From assembly GCA_950295325.1 (NCBI GenBank), contig OX485806.1:38194001-38258000 (forward strand): 64,000 nt of DNA, in the 5' to 3' direction. Below are positions 1 to 10,487 of this stretch, one piece after another. Both the position numbers and the translations under genes were made by a program. A model generated the notes under the pieces. The model was not told the DNA's origin and did no database searches. It saw only the letters and a program-made list of their open reading frames with translations. The DNA is from Polytrichum commune (taxonomy: Eukaryota; Streptophyta; Polytrichopsida; Polytrichales; Polytrichaceae). The first letter of the stretch is position 1. Each line of letters starts with the position of its first letter.

Positions 1-330
1 CGAATATTCAAAGTCAAAACCACTAGCTTCTTTAAATAAATCCCTAGGCCCCACGTATGACGACCTTTGCATATGATGAGGACCCCCACCTCCATTGCAC
101 ATGGCAAAAAAACTAGGCTTTGCTTTGCACACATTCACATAGGGTTCCCTAAGACCCAAGTTGCCATGAAAGTGGAGGGGGTGTTAAATGGTTTCTCTTT
201 ACTAGTAGCCCACTTCTCCTCAATTATGAATCACGCAATTAGTACGGGTTGGTTACCAAATCTAATTCGAGGCCGAAACCACTTTTCACGTTACTCTTGG
301 AGCTCATATGAAATAATTTTATTCATAAAG
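1..330. repeat. Dispersed repeat family R1, copy 1
   Basis: This stretch matches 60185-60290 plus 60850-61052 in the same order and orientation. Shared words include the start with 'gaatattcaaagtcaaaa', 'acgacctttgcat', 'ttgcacacattcacataggg' and 'gtacgggttggtta'. The second copy has an extra segment of about 560 bp inside it. Partial copies occur at 1432-1518, 50850-50970 and 56040-56900. No protein domain was seen. It is probably a non-autonomous or decayed transposable-element family. Confidence 0.7.
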
Positions 331-759
331 TTACCATTCTCATGCTCATTTATATGGTCATTTAGATTCTCCTAGTTAAATTGACTACATGAGTCTGGAA
401 TGATTATCATATTTTCAACATGCAATCTAATCTCTTTTACAAACAAACCACGTGCCACTGAAACATAAATGTCCACAAAAAGAGTAACCATTTTAGGCAT
501 GTCTACCTTAGCTCAACCCAAGCGTGCTCCCTTTGGGTGATTCCACCATCACATTCAAGTCTTCGGTGATGCAAGTGTTTGCAAATGGCCACCAAGTGTA
601 GACATTACGTAAAGACTGGAGCTAGGCAGCCCTCAACCAATCCTTGCATACGATTTTGGCTAGCCAAGAGCATCATAAGAGTTCGGAGACCTAAAAAACA
701 ATACTAATTCGCTCGGGTTACGATGGAATATTAGTCTTGGTACTACAGTCCACCCTTGA

Positions 760-1220
760 TAAATGTTACACTTATAAACGTTAACTCATTATATTTGTTA
801 ACAAAATCGTACTCCCCTCATATTGCTAACTAGAATGCTAACTATGTTAAATGTTAACAATAAATTACTCCCCTCTTTGTTAATTTGCCACTTATAAATG
901 TTAACCTACGAAATACATCCAATAATGTGTGATGACATCCATTACACTGACTCATAACCTTTCAAAGTGGCAAAAGCCATCAAATTTGACTTTTGTGATC
1001 AAATTATTCATCAAGACTATATTGATTCTTATTTTGTTTCATAAGAATAAAAGATTGATTTGATACACATATTTAATATATGATAATTTTGCAAAACTCT
1101 CCCTTCATAATTATAATGAATTTATATTTGTTAAGCATTCAAAAAACTCTCTTTATAACTGTTACAATGTTAACTCGCTATAAATGTTAGGAAAATTTTA
1201 CTCTAGAGCCTGACATTTAT
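760..1220. other. AT-rich segment with repeated GTTAAC words
   Basis: This non-coding stretch repeatedly uses 'acttataaayg' followed by 'ttaac' and the word GTTAAC. It looks like a degenerate tandem or shared-word array. No open frame of note and no RNA gene were recognised. Confidence 0.4.
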
Positions 1221-1431
1221 AGAGGGCGGACTGTATATGAGGCCATGTCCCTGTCCACTTGGCTTTAAAGCTAACACCATATACATTCATGTGAATTCTT
1301 TGTAGCTTAGAAGAGAATAAGCCCTAAGAACCCTTTGTCTAGGGTTCTCTAATGTCAAGTGAAGAGAGATTTTAAGAGCATTCTCTCACAACCACCTAAG
1401 CTAGACGTGCCTTAGATGGAGACTCTTCTAC

Positions 1432-1518
1432 CTGCACATGCTTCTCATAGAATATGAAACATGCTATCAAAGTGACATAATTAGCGAATCCAAATTGTGA
1501 CCGTAGTCATTTGTCTCA
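1432..1518. repeat. Partial R1-family copy interrupted by a MITE
   Basis: The sequence aligns by eye to 50868-50955 (shared 'ggatatgaaacac'-like and 'aatccaaat...gccgtagcca' words). Homology appears to resume at 2020 ('tcataattttcagagtc'), after the MITE at 1519-2019. The MITE therefore inserted into an older repeat. Confidence 0.55.
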
Positions 1519-2019
1519 GGGGCGGTTTACACTATGGACCAAGAGCCATGACCATGAAATTCTAAAATCTGTGATTGGAGAGTAAAGTGCTCTTGGTCCC
1601 ATTTGGCTTTACACTACCTTGAAAAAAGGAGAATGACCACTAACTTTGAGGTCCCCAAAAACTACTAAAATCTGCCATTTGGATAATGTGCCATGGTCCA
1701 ACGGGTTTTCCGTTGAGGCGAGGCAAAATGCTCGACTCAACGGAAATCAAGGGAGCCGTAAGGCTGAAAATCAGCCATTGGCCGAATTTTGTTTTTTAAT
1801 ATATTTTTTCCCGGTTTTTTTTGACATTACTGTATTTATATTAAAAAATCAGCCCAAAGTTGTCCTGGTCCAAATTCACTTTACACTACAAGAGTGACCA
1901 AGCCACTCAAAAATCCAATTTTTATTTTTCATGGTCACGGCTCTTGGCCAAGAGCTGTGACCATGAAAATGATTTAATTTTCTTGGTCATGGCTCTTGGT
2001 CTATAGTGTAAACCGCCCC
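1519..2019. mobile_element. 501-bp MITE, PIF/Harbinger-like, 3-bp target duplication
   Basis: The two ends are long terminal inverted repeats, starting GGGGCGGTTTACACTAT and running about 35 bp, with near-perfect pairing between 1519-1553 and 1985-2019. A 3-bp direct duplication TCA flanks the element at 1516-1518 and 2020-2022. The GG-rich ends and 3-bp duplication fit PIF/Harbinger-type MITEs, although the usual target there is TWA. There is no transposase inside. A near-perfect 44-bp palindrome centred on TTGGCCAA lies at 1926-1969, built from the same 'catggtcac...ctcttgg' word as the termini. Confidence 0.8.
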
Positions 2020-2022
2020 TCA

Positions 2023-3500
2023 TAATTTTCAGAGTCAATGAGAATATCTTATTCATTGTCAAAGTGAAGATTCTCCTACTCATTAAGTGGTCATATAAGT
2101 TCAACCCACAATTGTATTGACCATTGAACTTAGAATGGTCAACATATTTTGAGTTAGTAGTCCGATCCTTGTTAGACGCGTGTCTTTTTTCTTTTCTTTT
2201 TTTAAATGAATTAATTTATGTTTGTTCTTAGATGTGAACCTAATTGTATACAACTCTATATAGGTGCCCAAATGATTTCTATGTTTGATTTAGGCACAAC
2301 TACCTTATGTTGGAACTTCTTGTAGCTTCTTCAAGTCATTAATAATAATAATAATAATAATATAAAAAGGTTAAGAAATATTACACCAATGGTTTCAACT
2401 ATTATTCATCATTAGAATATGTGGATGGTGACGTGGATTCGTGTACATTTTTTAGAGTTGACCTATATTATTACCCATTACTTTTACGGTTGTATGACAA
2501 AGAAGGCGTATCTCGCTTCAAGTGAAACTTCACTCAAACCCTTCTTAAGTTTTGACATTAGAATGTTGATCCTTACTATTGCGGTAAGCATTGGCTTTGT
2601 ACAAGGCTCCAATAAAATTGTTCACACTAGCTTCAAGTTCATAAAACTATGCATAGGTACAAATCACTGCAAAAAAATCCAAATTCCCATGGAAACTCCT
2701 TGGACATTAAAGGATTAAGAAGCATATTTTGCAATACATTGTAATTTCCTTCATATTTTGTTTTTCCCATTGCAGTTACATGTACATTTTTGATGGTGTG
2801 TACAATTTACAAGTCCCTAGCTATTGAAGATGTAGTAAGTTAGGGTTGACCAAGATCGATTGATTCTATAGATGCCCTCTTCAAATTTACATGCAGATCA
2901 AGCACTACACACACAACTCCATAACACTAGTCGTGGAACTACAACCACAAGGAGCTTCGGACAATTTAGCACCTAGGAACATGTGGTAAAACCGATAAAT
3001 CCTTGGGAATAAGCCTCGCTGGGTTATGTGGGGGGCTTTGTTGGGAACGGCAAAGTCTATCCCAATCTTGAGGTTTATATTTTAATTTTGCCAATTTGCA
3101 ATCATCATGCCAGCTGTCTCATATTTGTCCAAAGATATTTGTTATAAAAATTTCACATTCATCCAAGATTCAACCCATATTATAATCAACCTTTGACAAA
3201 ATATGATCGCATAAGCATGCAAACCTATACTAAGAAGTGCTTCACCCACGGGCGTTACTAGATTAACTTAGGTTTTATAAGGGGATGAAAACCAATGATA
3301 AAACTCAAAATCTAGAATGATTCACCAAGAAAAACACTTTTCATTACATGAACACCGATCCCATAAGTGAATAGTCACGTTTCCATGTGGCATTTTTTTT
3401 GAACCACATTGATTATCCCAATTACTGCATGTGGTACTAATTACAGGAACACTCAATATTTTGCCACGTCTCTAGATTAGTTAAAGGCTAATTTTTTTTA
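2023..3500. other. Intergenic, R3-like repeat, no gene recognised
   Basis: About 2040-2290 shares an ordered set of words with 4265-4480 and 57960-58140 ('gtcaa..gtgaagattctc', 'gaa..tagaatggtc', 'tataggtg'). This defines a dispersed family, called R3 here. A short AAT microsatellite sits at 2339-2361. Short open frames show no conserved motif and are not called. Confidence 0.45.
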
Positions 3501-3743
3501 AAGTGATACTAAATTCATGAATACATGCTCATTTACCACACACTTCAAGGAAAATAGTGTGTGCTCAAGGTTCTTGAAGAGTGATAAAAATGATTATGTG
3601 CAAGTTAGTGAACAATGCCAATATGAATATGTTGGTACTTTGCTATAAATAGTATTTTCAATGAATAATGCTGAGATGAGCAGTGCTTTTTAAATCTTTT
3701 GGTGGCACTAATTTCAAAGCATGAGGAAATTTAGTATCACCTT
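3501..3743. mobile_element. Possible small inverted-repeat element
   Basis: The arms AAGTGATACTAAATT (3501-3515) and AATTTAGTATCACCTT (about 3728-3743) are inverted copies separated by about 210 bp. The spacing and AT-rich interior fit a short MITE. No clear target duplication was found, so this is tentative. Confidence 0.4.
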
Positions 3744-3777
3744 CGCTAATTTCCCACGCACACTATCAACACTCCCT

Positions 3778-3798
3778 CACTAAATATGATATTAAGTG
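3778..3798. repeat. Degenerate copy of the ACTAAATATGATATTTAGT palindrome
   Basis: This is an imperfect palindrome of the kind that forms the ends of MITEs at 28681-29065 and 53627-53851. One arm carries a substitution (ATTAAGTG). It is probably a solo or decayed end of the same TA-flanked family. Confidence 0.5.
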
Positions 3799-4264
3799 TA
3801 GTAGCTTCAAAGCTTCAGAAAGTGGACTCTATCTTAAGAACATTCTCCAACACTAAGCCATGTTGGAGCTTCTCCGAGCATCTTCAAGTCAATATGTTAA
3901 TGAGGATAGTTTACGAGAACTTGAAAGCTAAGAAAGCTTGCTACTGTCAATGTATGTTTACATCTTCCAACTCAAATGTAAGAACCAAGGAGTAATTTAG
4001 ATTACAATTTCCAAAGTCTGTGGCAGTGAATAGCGCAATGGAAGCGTGTACTGTAACAGAAATACACTGGAACTCGTGAAATGGGCCGCTGTCACATATT
4101 CCTCACCCTTCCTCCAGATGAGTGGTTGTGCAGCTTTACAGCCTTTGGAGCAAAATAAGGTAGTGGGCACTTTTGGATTGGATTGGGAATTGTTTCATCT
4201 GGTTAGCAATACGATGAATCATGAAGATTGTCATTTCAAACTTCAGAATTGGAGTTTCATAAGA

Positions 4265-4480
4265 TGTAGAGGGTCATGAGAGGTCAAAGTGAAGATTCTC
4301 TTCAAACCATCACATACGCTCTCCCAATTCTGATGTTCACTATTGAATTTACAATGGTGTCCATACTTAGAGCATGTAGTCCAATCTCATAGTAAAATAC
4401 GTCATTTTGGTGTCCGTTTGTAACTACAAGCCTTGCCATATAGCAATCTATTATAGGTGTCCAATCAAAGAGATGGACCA
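4265..4480. repeat. R3-family repeat copy
   Basis: It resembles 2040-2290 and 57960-58140 in word order ('gtcaaagtgaagattctc', 'attgaatttacaatggt', 'tataggtgtccaatc'). It abuts the degenerate METTL exon copies to its right. No coding content was recognised. Confidence 0.45.
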
Positions 4481-4519
4481 CATAAGGCCCACATGTTTTT
4501 GATTTGGGGTTAAGGTGTA

Positions 4520-4808
4520 GGGTTCTGGAACTTTGGTTGACCAGCTGCAACTCTTGCTCCACAAACTCCACCTACCTGAAATCTCCCTCAAAACCTCAAG
4601 CGAAAAAAATAGGAAAGAGCTCCATCCTCGCTCTCATAAACCAGTCAAAAATATCTCGCCAAGGCACAAACCAAGGCATTGCCATGTCGAAGAAGCCATA
4701 TTCACAAGAGCAACATGCCTCCAGGTTTGTAGCACTGCCAAGCACTCCAAGAGTACATGTGCCATCCTTTCCTCTGGAGTTGCAGATAATGTGACGATCG
4801 TTGTTGCT
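4520..4808 (-). pseudogene. METTL2/6-like last exon, degenerate tandem copy C
   Basis: This is the most decayed of three tandem copies of the C-terminal exon of a METTL2/6-type methyltransferase. Translation shows TLSATPEERMAHVLLECLAV, matching the intact copy's TLSAIPVERMAHVLSECLAV, and near the far end FVEQELQ, matching FVERELEY. The frame is lost between these blocks. It follows copy B directly with the same unit boundary (a stop word CATAG just before the next unit). The unit length is about 345 bp in copies A and B, and this copy is truncated. Confidence 0.75.
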
Positions 4809-4810
4809 AT

Positions 4811-5158
4811 GTCAAAGGTTTCTGGACCTTCTTGTGAACTCATACATGCCTCATGGGAACCTCTTTCTTCCGGCTCGTCAACTGCACACATCAATAATCC
4901 AGCTCTTGCTCCACAAACCTTTGTGGAAATCTCCATCACCACCTCAGAAGATAAGAATATAGGAAAGCCTTCCATCTTCGCACTGGTACAGACAGTCGGA
5001 AATCCTCGGGCCAAGGGGCAAATCGAAGCATCGTCATATCATATACACTGTAATTAAGAAATAGCAACATGCCTCTAGGTTTTAGCACTGCCAAGCACTA
5101 CGAGGGCGCATGTGCCATTCCTTCCACTAGAATTGCAGATAATTTGATAAACATCGTT
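4811..5158 (-). pseudogene. METTL2/6-like last exon, degenerate tandem copy B
   Basis: This second tandem copy lies immediately downstream of the intact copy A on the minus strand. It keeps nucleotide similarity along its length, including the stop region 'ctatgtcaaaggttt' at 4807-4821, which matches 5158-5172. The reading frame is broken. It shows that only the last exon was duplicated in tandem, not the whole gene. Confidence 0.75.
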
Positions 5159-5159
5159 A

Positions 5160-5510
5160 CTATGTCAAAGGTTTATGGAACTTCGCGTGAACCCATACTC
5201 GCTTCATGGGAACCTCTTTCCTCCGATTCATTAGCTGCACACAACAATACTCGAGTTCCCGCTCCACAAACCCTGCCTTTGTGAAAATCTCCCTCACAAC
5301 CTCAAGCGCAAGGAAATACGAAAGAGTTCCATCCTGGCGCTGATAAAGCCTGTCGGAAATCCTTTGCCAAGGTGCAAACCGAAGCATCGTCATGTCGTAT
5401 AAACCGTAATCGCGAAAGAGCAACAAACCTCCAGGATTTAGCACTGCCAAGCATTCTGAGAGCACATGTGCCATTCTCTCCACTGGAATCGCAGATAATG
5501 TGAAATCATT
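5160..5510 (-). pseudogene. METTL2/6-like tRNA methyltransferase, C-terminal exon (intact copy A)
   Basis: The translation contains TLSAIPVERMAHVLSECLAV, then NPGGLLLFRDYGLYD, RFAPWQRISDRLYQRQDGT, and ends with a YCCVQLMNRRKEVPMKRVWV block and a stop at 5160-5162. These are hallmarks of the C-terminal half of METTL2/6/8-type enzymes, which make 3-methylcytidine at position 32 of some tRNAs using SAM. The N-terminal half with the SAM-binding motif is not adjacent. It lies at 23784-24536 on the same strand, 18 kb away. Bases upstream of TLSA still resemble the coding of the family's VTMIF, but one nucleotide appears lost. I call the divided gene a pseudogene because the distant half has several frameshifts. 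An intact exon of a functional gene with a huge intron is the less likely alternative. Confidence 0.75.
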
Positions 5511-5544
5511 GTTACAAACACTATATTCGGTAATTGGAGACTTT
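5507..5544. repeat. Left inverted repeat bounding the 18-kb island
   Basis: This 38-bp sequence pairs with the reverse complement of 23770-23804 with two mismatches and one 3-bp gap. The inner shared core is TAATTGGAGACTTT and the outer part is CATTGT...AACACTATATTC. It marks the left edge of the island that separates the two halves of the METTL gene. Confidence 0.7.
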
Positions 5545-5825
5545 TTGTTGATTTTGAGACTATTTAAGGACGTGGCTTTCACATTTGTAGGAAGGAAAAC
5601 ACTAAAAATATGGTATGTTCCCAATTTTGGAAACAAATAAGAGACTCAAATGCATGGAACTACACATAAAAATAAGAAAATGGGATATATGAAAACATTT
5701 GCATATGGAAAATCAATATCATATTTATTGAATAGGGGTTGAAGTACAAAATGCAAGTGGAATATCCAATATTAGGCGAAAGTCCTAGAAACATAATTCC
5801 ACAACTACCTGTATGTTAATATAGC

Positions 5826-6179
5826 CTATACGTTTGGATCATGATTACGACTCACTACTTTTGCTTTTGCAATACTATTATTAGCATTTACGGCCGTTTC
5901 ACGTTCTTTTGCTTTCATGGCCTCCATGGCTCTAAAGATCTTGGGTCCGCGGCTAAAACCTTGTTTATTTGTCGACCCCGAATATGTGCCATTTGCCCAT
6001 ATTTGCCGACCCCCTACCAAATAAGTGGAATACGAATGCGATTGGGAAAACGAACGTCTTTCACTCTTCCTTAGGGCCAAACAACGATCAGACTCGCAAG
6101 AAGCAGTCTTCAGTGTTCGCCTATCCAATGACGAAGTCGAGGACGAACGGCCCACATTCATGTGTATTGGGGTCTGAAA
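5826..6179 (-). CDS. Predicted terminal exon, unknown protein
   Basis: This open segment follows a good splice acceptor (TTTCAG just upstream on the minus strand at about 6180) and ends in a stop at 5826. The encoded stretch is Ser/Arg/Lys-rich (SSSTSSLDRRTL, ALRKSERRSFSQSHSYS, MEAMKAKERETA) with no family recognised. It may be the last exon of the same transcript as the exon at 6276-6713. It lies downstream of the FCP1-domain exon, which has its own stop at 6803, so its parent gene is uncertain. Confidence 0.35.
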   Translation of the reverse strand, partial: FQTPIHMNVGRSSSTSSLDRRTLKTASCESDRCLALRKSERRSFSQSHSYSTYLVGGRQIWANGTYSGSTNKQGFSRGPKIFRAMEAMKAKERETAVNANNSIAKAKVVSRNHDPNV

Positions 6180-6275
6180 CAATGACCATAAATACATATA
6201 ATGACGTGAATTAGTATAAGTTACGGATGGAAGTCCGAAAAACCCAAGAATATGAAATGCACTAATACACGGAAA

Positions 6276-6713
6276 TCATGAAGGAAAAACTTGAGAATGC
6301 CAATAATTGGGCACCTTGGCCTGCGGGGCGGTGGTTTGAGCTTCTGGGACATCGAGGGGGGCCACAAGCACAACAGGGACGCTCGTAAACGCCGGGACAT
6401 CAATTTGAGGTTCATCCATGCAAAGGCGTCTGGTCGACCGTGGGTTACGGACGTGCTTCTCACTGCGGAGGGGAGATGGAGATGGACTTGGAGCGTAATT
6501 GAGTTTTGCAACCTTTGGAGGAGGGCTATCGACGACTCCGTCTTCAAACCCGGAGTCTTTGGAGTAATCAACAGCAGAGGCAGCATCGACGGCCGAATAT
6601 TGGAATAGTGAAGGCATTGCAACGTCGCTCATACCAAGGGAAGGGGAGCCGGTGTCTGCCTGAGATGCAGACATGCCATTGACGACACTTTTGGGTGCTT
6701 GGTGAGGCAACTA
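6276..6713 (-). CDS. Predicted exon, disordered Pro/Ser-rich protein
   Basis: The open segment starts after an acceptor-like TCTTAG (about 6714-6719) and runs to a stop at 6276. The translation is low-complexity and acidic/Pro-rich (YAPSPSPSPLRSEKH, APLDVPEAQTTAP) and resembles in style the disordered middle of the neighbouring gene at 6803-10472. It could be an alternative 3' exon of that gene or a separate small gene. No domain was recognised. Other frames in this interval are shadows. Confidence 0.35.
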
Positions 6714-6802
6714 AGACACAAAAATACATTACAAAGATAAGGGGAGAAATGTTAGATATTTACATGGAGAGTCCAAGTACAAACCCAAAATCATCAAAGT
6801 TT

Positions 6803-9800
6803 TCATATTAATTTATTGAGTCTAGCGTAGCCGTACAATCTCCTAAATTCCTCATCTTGTGGGCCTAGAGGCCTATTGCCAATTGGGTTGGAGAGCACAA
6901 AATCCGGGACACTTCCGGGGTGATAGGCAAGCCTCCTAATGTAGGGTCCTAGTTCACTCTCTAGAAAGTTGTCATTTCTATCGCTTTCCCAAGGATCCGG
7001 GAATATGCAATTGCCCGGGGGATTGAGAATACTCTTTGCCGGGCTGTCGTCAATGAGGAGTGTGTTATCCGGGGTGGGCCAACAACCGTGGGGAACCCCC
7101 TCCAACATAGGGACGCCCACCCAGAGGTTCTTCCTCAGGACCTTTAAGAATTGAGGCCCACGACCTCCTCCGACCTTGGGTACAATATTGCCACTACGGT
7201 CATAGAGGTCATCGCAGTGTTCTTGACCGAGAAGCAAGCATGGCATTGCGAGTTCTCGGAAAAGGAAACCGACGATGGCCTTCGTGTTGTCCATGAGCAT
7301 AGAGCTCCAGATGATGACATGGGCGAAGCCTAGGACCTCACGAAGGAAGCTCCTCAAGCCGGGGCGGGCACGTACAACCTTCTTATTTATGAGAGTATCG
7401 AAATGTCCGCCGTAATACATGTCTTCTGGACTACGGAAGGGCCCCTTGGACGCACTATGCGAGATATGTTTGGAATGACAAAGCACCCCATTGAGGTCAA
7501 ATATTATGAACGGTTTCATCATGGGCGCGCTTGGTTTTCCCGCGGGGTTGCGACATATCTCCGACGGACCCTGTGATGGAACATTCTATCTAGGTAAATG
7601 GTACTACTCAAGAAAACCAATTGAAAAGCATGGATAAACTCAACAAAGAATTATAAGGCCAAAAATAATCCGAACCATCCAGTTGAAAAATTGGTATTAA
7701 TGTAATTGGTGATACACATTTGGTGAATAATATACATTGTCGCAAAAAAAATATCTGTTGAAGTTAATGGAATCTATGCTAACAAAATTGTATCCACCCG
7801 CCGGGCGAAGTCGAGGATTGAACTCGATAATATACACACGCCATGAAGGAGGCAGACAAGGAAGATACGGACGCGCGTCCGTAACGTGGGAGGCATGCTC
7901 AAAGGTTGATTACCTCTTCAGGGGCGAGGTCCGCGCCAGCAGTGCCTCCCTCACCTGGCCCCGTCATGGGCACAGGATCCGGACGCGCGCCCGCAAAATT
8001 GTCCAAATCTTCGACCACCAAGAAGGTGTCTCCAGCCGCTTGCGACCCTTGAGTATCCACGTAAGGCTGATCCTCATCTGTGGAGTCTTGGCTGCCCCGC
8101 ATATGTACATCTTCATCGCCGATGGGGGCATTGCCTTCATTGACATCTGTCTCGGCGGCACCCGCCATGTCACGTGCCGGTATCTCCTCCACTCCTGTAG
8201 GATGAGAGGAGGGCTCCTCTGGAGTGGAGGCAACAAGGGGAGAGGGCGGGACAATCAACGTGGGAGCTGGATAAGCATGCTCGGGTATATAAACTGCATG
8301 GCTACTAGATGGAGGCCGCATGAGAGTGGGGGGCATGGACATGCCCGCCTCGGGAGGCGCATATACAACTTGGGACCTTGCCTGCAAGCTCTGCATCAAG
8401 CTCATGAATTGTTGGCTCTGGGCCAAGAACTGCTGATTTTGGGCCATGAGATCAGCGTGCCTTCGAGCAGACTCCAACCTAGCTTGCTCCATCTCAGCTT
8501 GGATGGCGGCCATCTTTTTGGCGTGCTCCTCGTTAGCTTCTCGAAGCCGTTGGTCAAGCTCTTCCTTCATTCGCCTCTCCATCTTCTCGTCCAATTCGGA
8601 CACTGACATCGGCTCTTTCTTCACCTTGCCAGGTTCCGTAGGCAAGGCAGAGATGGCATTGTGAATCTTAATCTCATCCTCGTCTTCATCGGAGAGCTCC
8701 AAGACCGCGCCTTCAGGGTATTCGTTGTATGGCGTCTTGTTCCTCTTTCGTCGACTCTCACGATATAGAGAGATATCAGGCCTCAATATCAACTCCAGCA
8801 CATCCCTCCCCTCCATAGGGGGTAGATCTGAATGTTGAGATCCCCCTCCAGATGAAGCGGTGCATCCGCCTTCTGCCGCAAGGTCCACATCCTTCTCGGC
8901 CATAACACCTGGAGCACGAGATGGACCCGCAGTTGAGGGAAATCCAACTCGAGAGGTGGGAGTCCCAAAAAGTGAGAGAACAGGGGTATGAGGGACCCTT
9001 ATCGGAGTGAAGTTCACGCGTGCCTCCTGCGCATCCATGTCGTCTGTTCCCAGCAGGAAAGCACTTGGATTAATTGGATCGCGAACAAGGCCGTGTAAAG
9101 GCTCTTGTGTCGTGGGATGCGCTCTTGGGGAACTGGGATCCTGGTCCTCTTCAGGGTCTGTCTCCATTCCGAGCATTGCCTCTTCTCTAGAAGAGAGAGG
9201 CACAACAGGATGGGGTGTAAGGACGTCCATGATGTCCTGGATATCCATTTTGGAGGCCATTACCCTGTGAGTATGTGCGTCATCGTAGTCGGAATCCTGC
9301 ACAAAAGAATTCACCTGCAAGCCAAGCATCTGGACCATAACAAGAAAATTAGATAAGAACAATTGTGGTGATTGCATATAAATGAGGCTAGATGTCAACA
9401 CATTATACGGACGCGCGTTCGTAAAACCACCACTCAAAAGTTGGACAATTTTACGGACGCAAGGTCGTAAAATTCACATACACCTGATACTGGGTTTTTT
9501 ACGGACGCACGTCCGTAAAATAACTATGCAAAAGATAGGTGGGTTGAAAGACAAACAAATACTCACCAATGCTGCATACATAAACTTCGTGCCTCCGTAC
9601 ACGTTGTAAACTGTCTCACTCATGACAGTTAAAGCCTTCAAGACCCCTATATAAAAGTCCATCCGGAGCTCGAACGCCGGATAGATTGCATGCATTGTCT
9701 CCTCAACAAGCTCCTTGGGATGTGGTGGCGGCAACGAATAGACTTTCCTGAACACCTCGTGTGGTTTAATGGGCAATCGTCCAGTTGGGGAAGATTTGCG

Positions 9801-10472
9801 TGTTAAGAAATATAGCTGCACAGCTCCCACTTGCTTCACCCCCCTTGCCTCTTGAATGACAGTGATCCCTTCTGTCTTCGCTGGGATGTAGGTGCTGTGG
9901 TACATATCGTATTCGAGGTCCATCGTTGATGTGTACAGATGGACAATGGGTGTAGACCTCTCTTGCTCTACAATCCATAACCACACATGAGGCTCGAAGA
10001 GGGCAGGCGAGCGATAGCTCTTGAAGGCTTTTAAGAAGGGGTCGTAGAAGGGTGTTCCCACAACGTCTTGTTTCCAAGCTCCAGGAATTGCACGAAAATC
10101 AAAAATGGCGAAAGGGCAACCCCTGGGGTCATCTCTCACAGAGGCTCTTGAAGCATGGGTGTCCCATGTGCCGAACTTCATGGCCTTTGTGACCGTGCAG
10201 AATCTTGCAAACCCTCCAAATTTCGCGTTCTTTTTCCTATCGAGAAAATGAACGTACAACCCTGCCTCCCTCTCGTCGATGGATCCCTTCTTTTCGTTCC
10301 TTCTAGATCGTTGGGCAAGGAAGGATGATGCCCCTCTTATCAAAGCTCGCATTGAGACGCCATTGATGTGGTATTCACCCTTCAGCTTCCTCCAATTCTC
10401 CCACACGATCTCACCATCACTATTAATGAGGTTGTGGGTGGGTAGCAATTTGCTAATCTCCCTTACAGCCAT
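6803..10472 (-). CDS. Island gene 1: novel N-terminus + coiled coil + FCP1-like phosphatase domain
   Basis: Three exons join in phase: 10472-9567 (donor GTGAGT), 9329-7914 (acceptor CAG, donor GTAATC) and 7570-6803 (acceptor CACAG, stop TGA), about 1029 aa. Residues 1-302 are unrecognised (for example WLWIVEQERSTPIVHLYTS). The middle exon is disordered and includes a charged coiled coil (KMAAIQAEMEQARLESARR) and Gln/Met repeats. The last exon carries an FCP1/NIF-type HAD phosphatase domain: IIFDLNGVLC near its start, then IIWSSM, and a late TLLIDDSPAKS motif. The second catalytic Asp of the usual DxDx motif is Asn here, a change also known in some plant relatives, so activity is uncertain. 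Upstream, 10488-10859 is open in the same frame but separated by one TAG. Introns hold four copies of the island palindrome. Function unknown; probably a gene carried by the island element. Confidence 0.6.
7571..7913 (-). other. Intron of island gene 1 containing a palindrome
   Basis: It is bounded by GT (7913-7912) and AG (7572-7571) and keeps phase 0 across the join. It contains the perfect palindrome at 7866-7883, about 30 nt from the donor. Confidence 0.6.
7866..7883. repeat. Island palindrome copy 1
   Basis: Perfect 18-bp dyad TACGGACGCGCGTCCGTA in the second intron of island gene 1. Confidence 0.9.
7978..7998. repeat. Island palindrome copy 2 (degenerate, in coding exon)
   Basis: GGACGCGCGCCCGC followed by AAAA is a decayed copy with one arm altered. 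It falls in the coding exon of island gene 1, where it encodes FAGARPDPV. It is the only copy I placed in coding sequence. Confidence 0.55.
9406..9423. repeat. Island palindrome copy 3
   Basis: TACGGACGCGCGTTCGTA, an 18-bp dyad with one mismatched pair, in the first intron of island gene 1. Confidence 0.85.
9447..9474. repeat. Island palindrome copy 4
   Basis: The outer arms AATTTTACG and CGTAAAATT are perfect. The centre is degraded (GACGCAAGGT). Same intron as copies 3 and 5. Confidence 0.8.
9497..9520. repeat. Island palindrome copy 5
   Basis: A 24-bp dyad with arms TTTTACGGACG and CGTCCGTAAAA, with only the central pair mismatched. First intron of island gene 1. Confidence 0.9.
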
Positions 10473-10487
10473 GGTCTTCTTCTTTCT

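Larger units (their letters stand above)
9330..9566 (-). other. Intron of island gene 1 containing three palindromes
   Basis: The donor GTGAGT at 9566 and acceptor CCAG ending at 9330 give a phase-0 join. Three palindromes occupy about a third of its 237 bp. Confidence 0.65.

Noticed and set aside
7737-8606. 289-codon plus-strand open frame
   Set aside because: It is antisense to the spliced middle exon of island gene 1, which has good splice sites and continues in phase. The plus frame has no motif.
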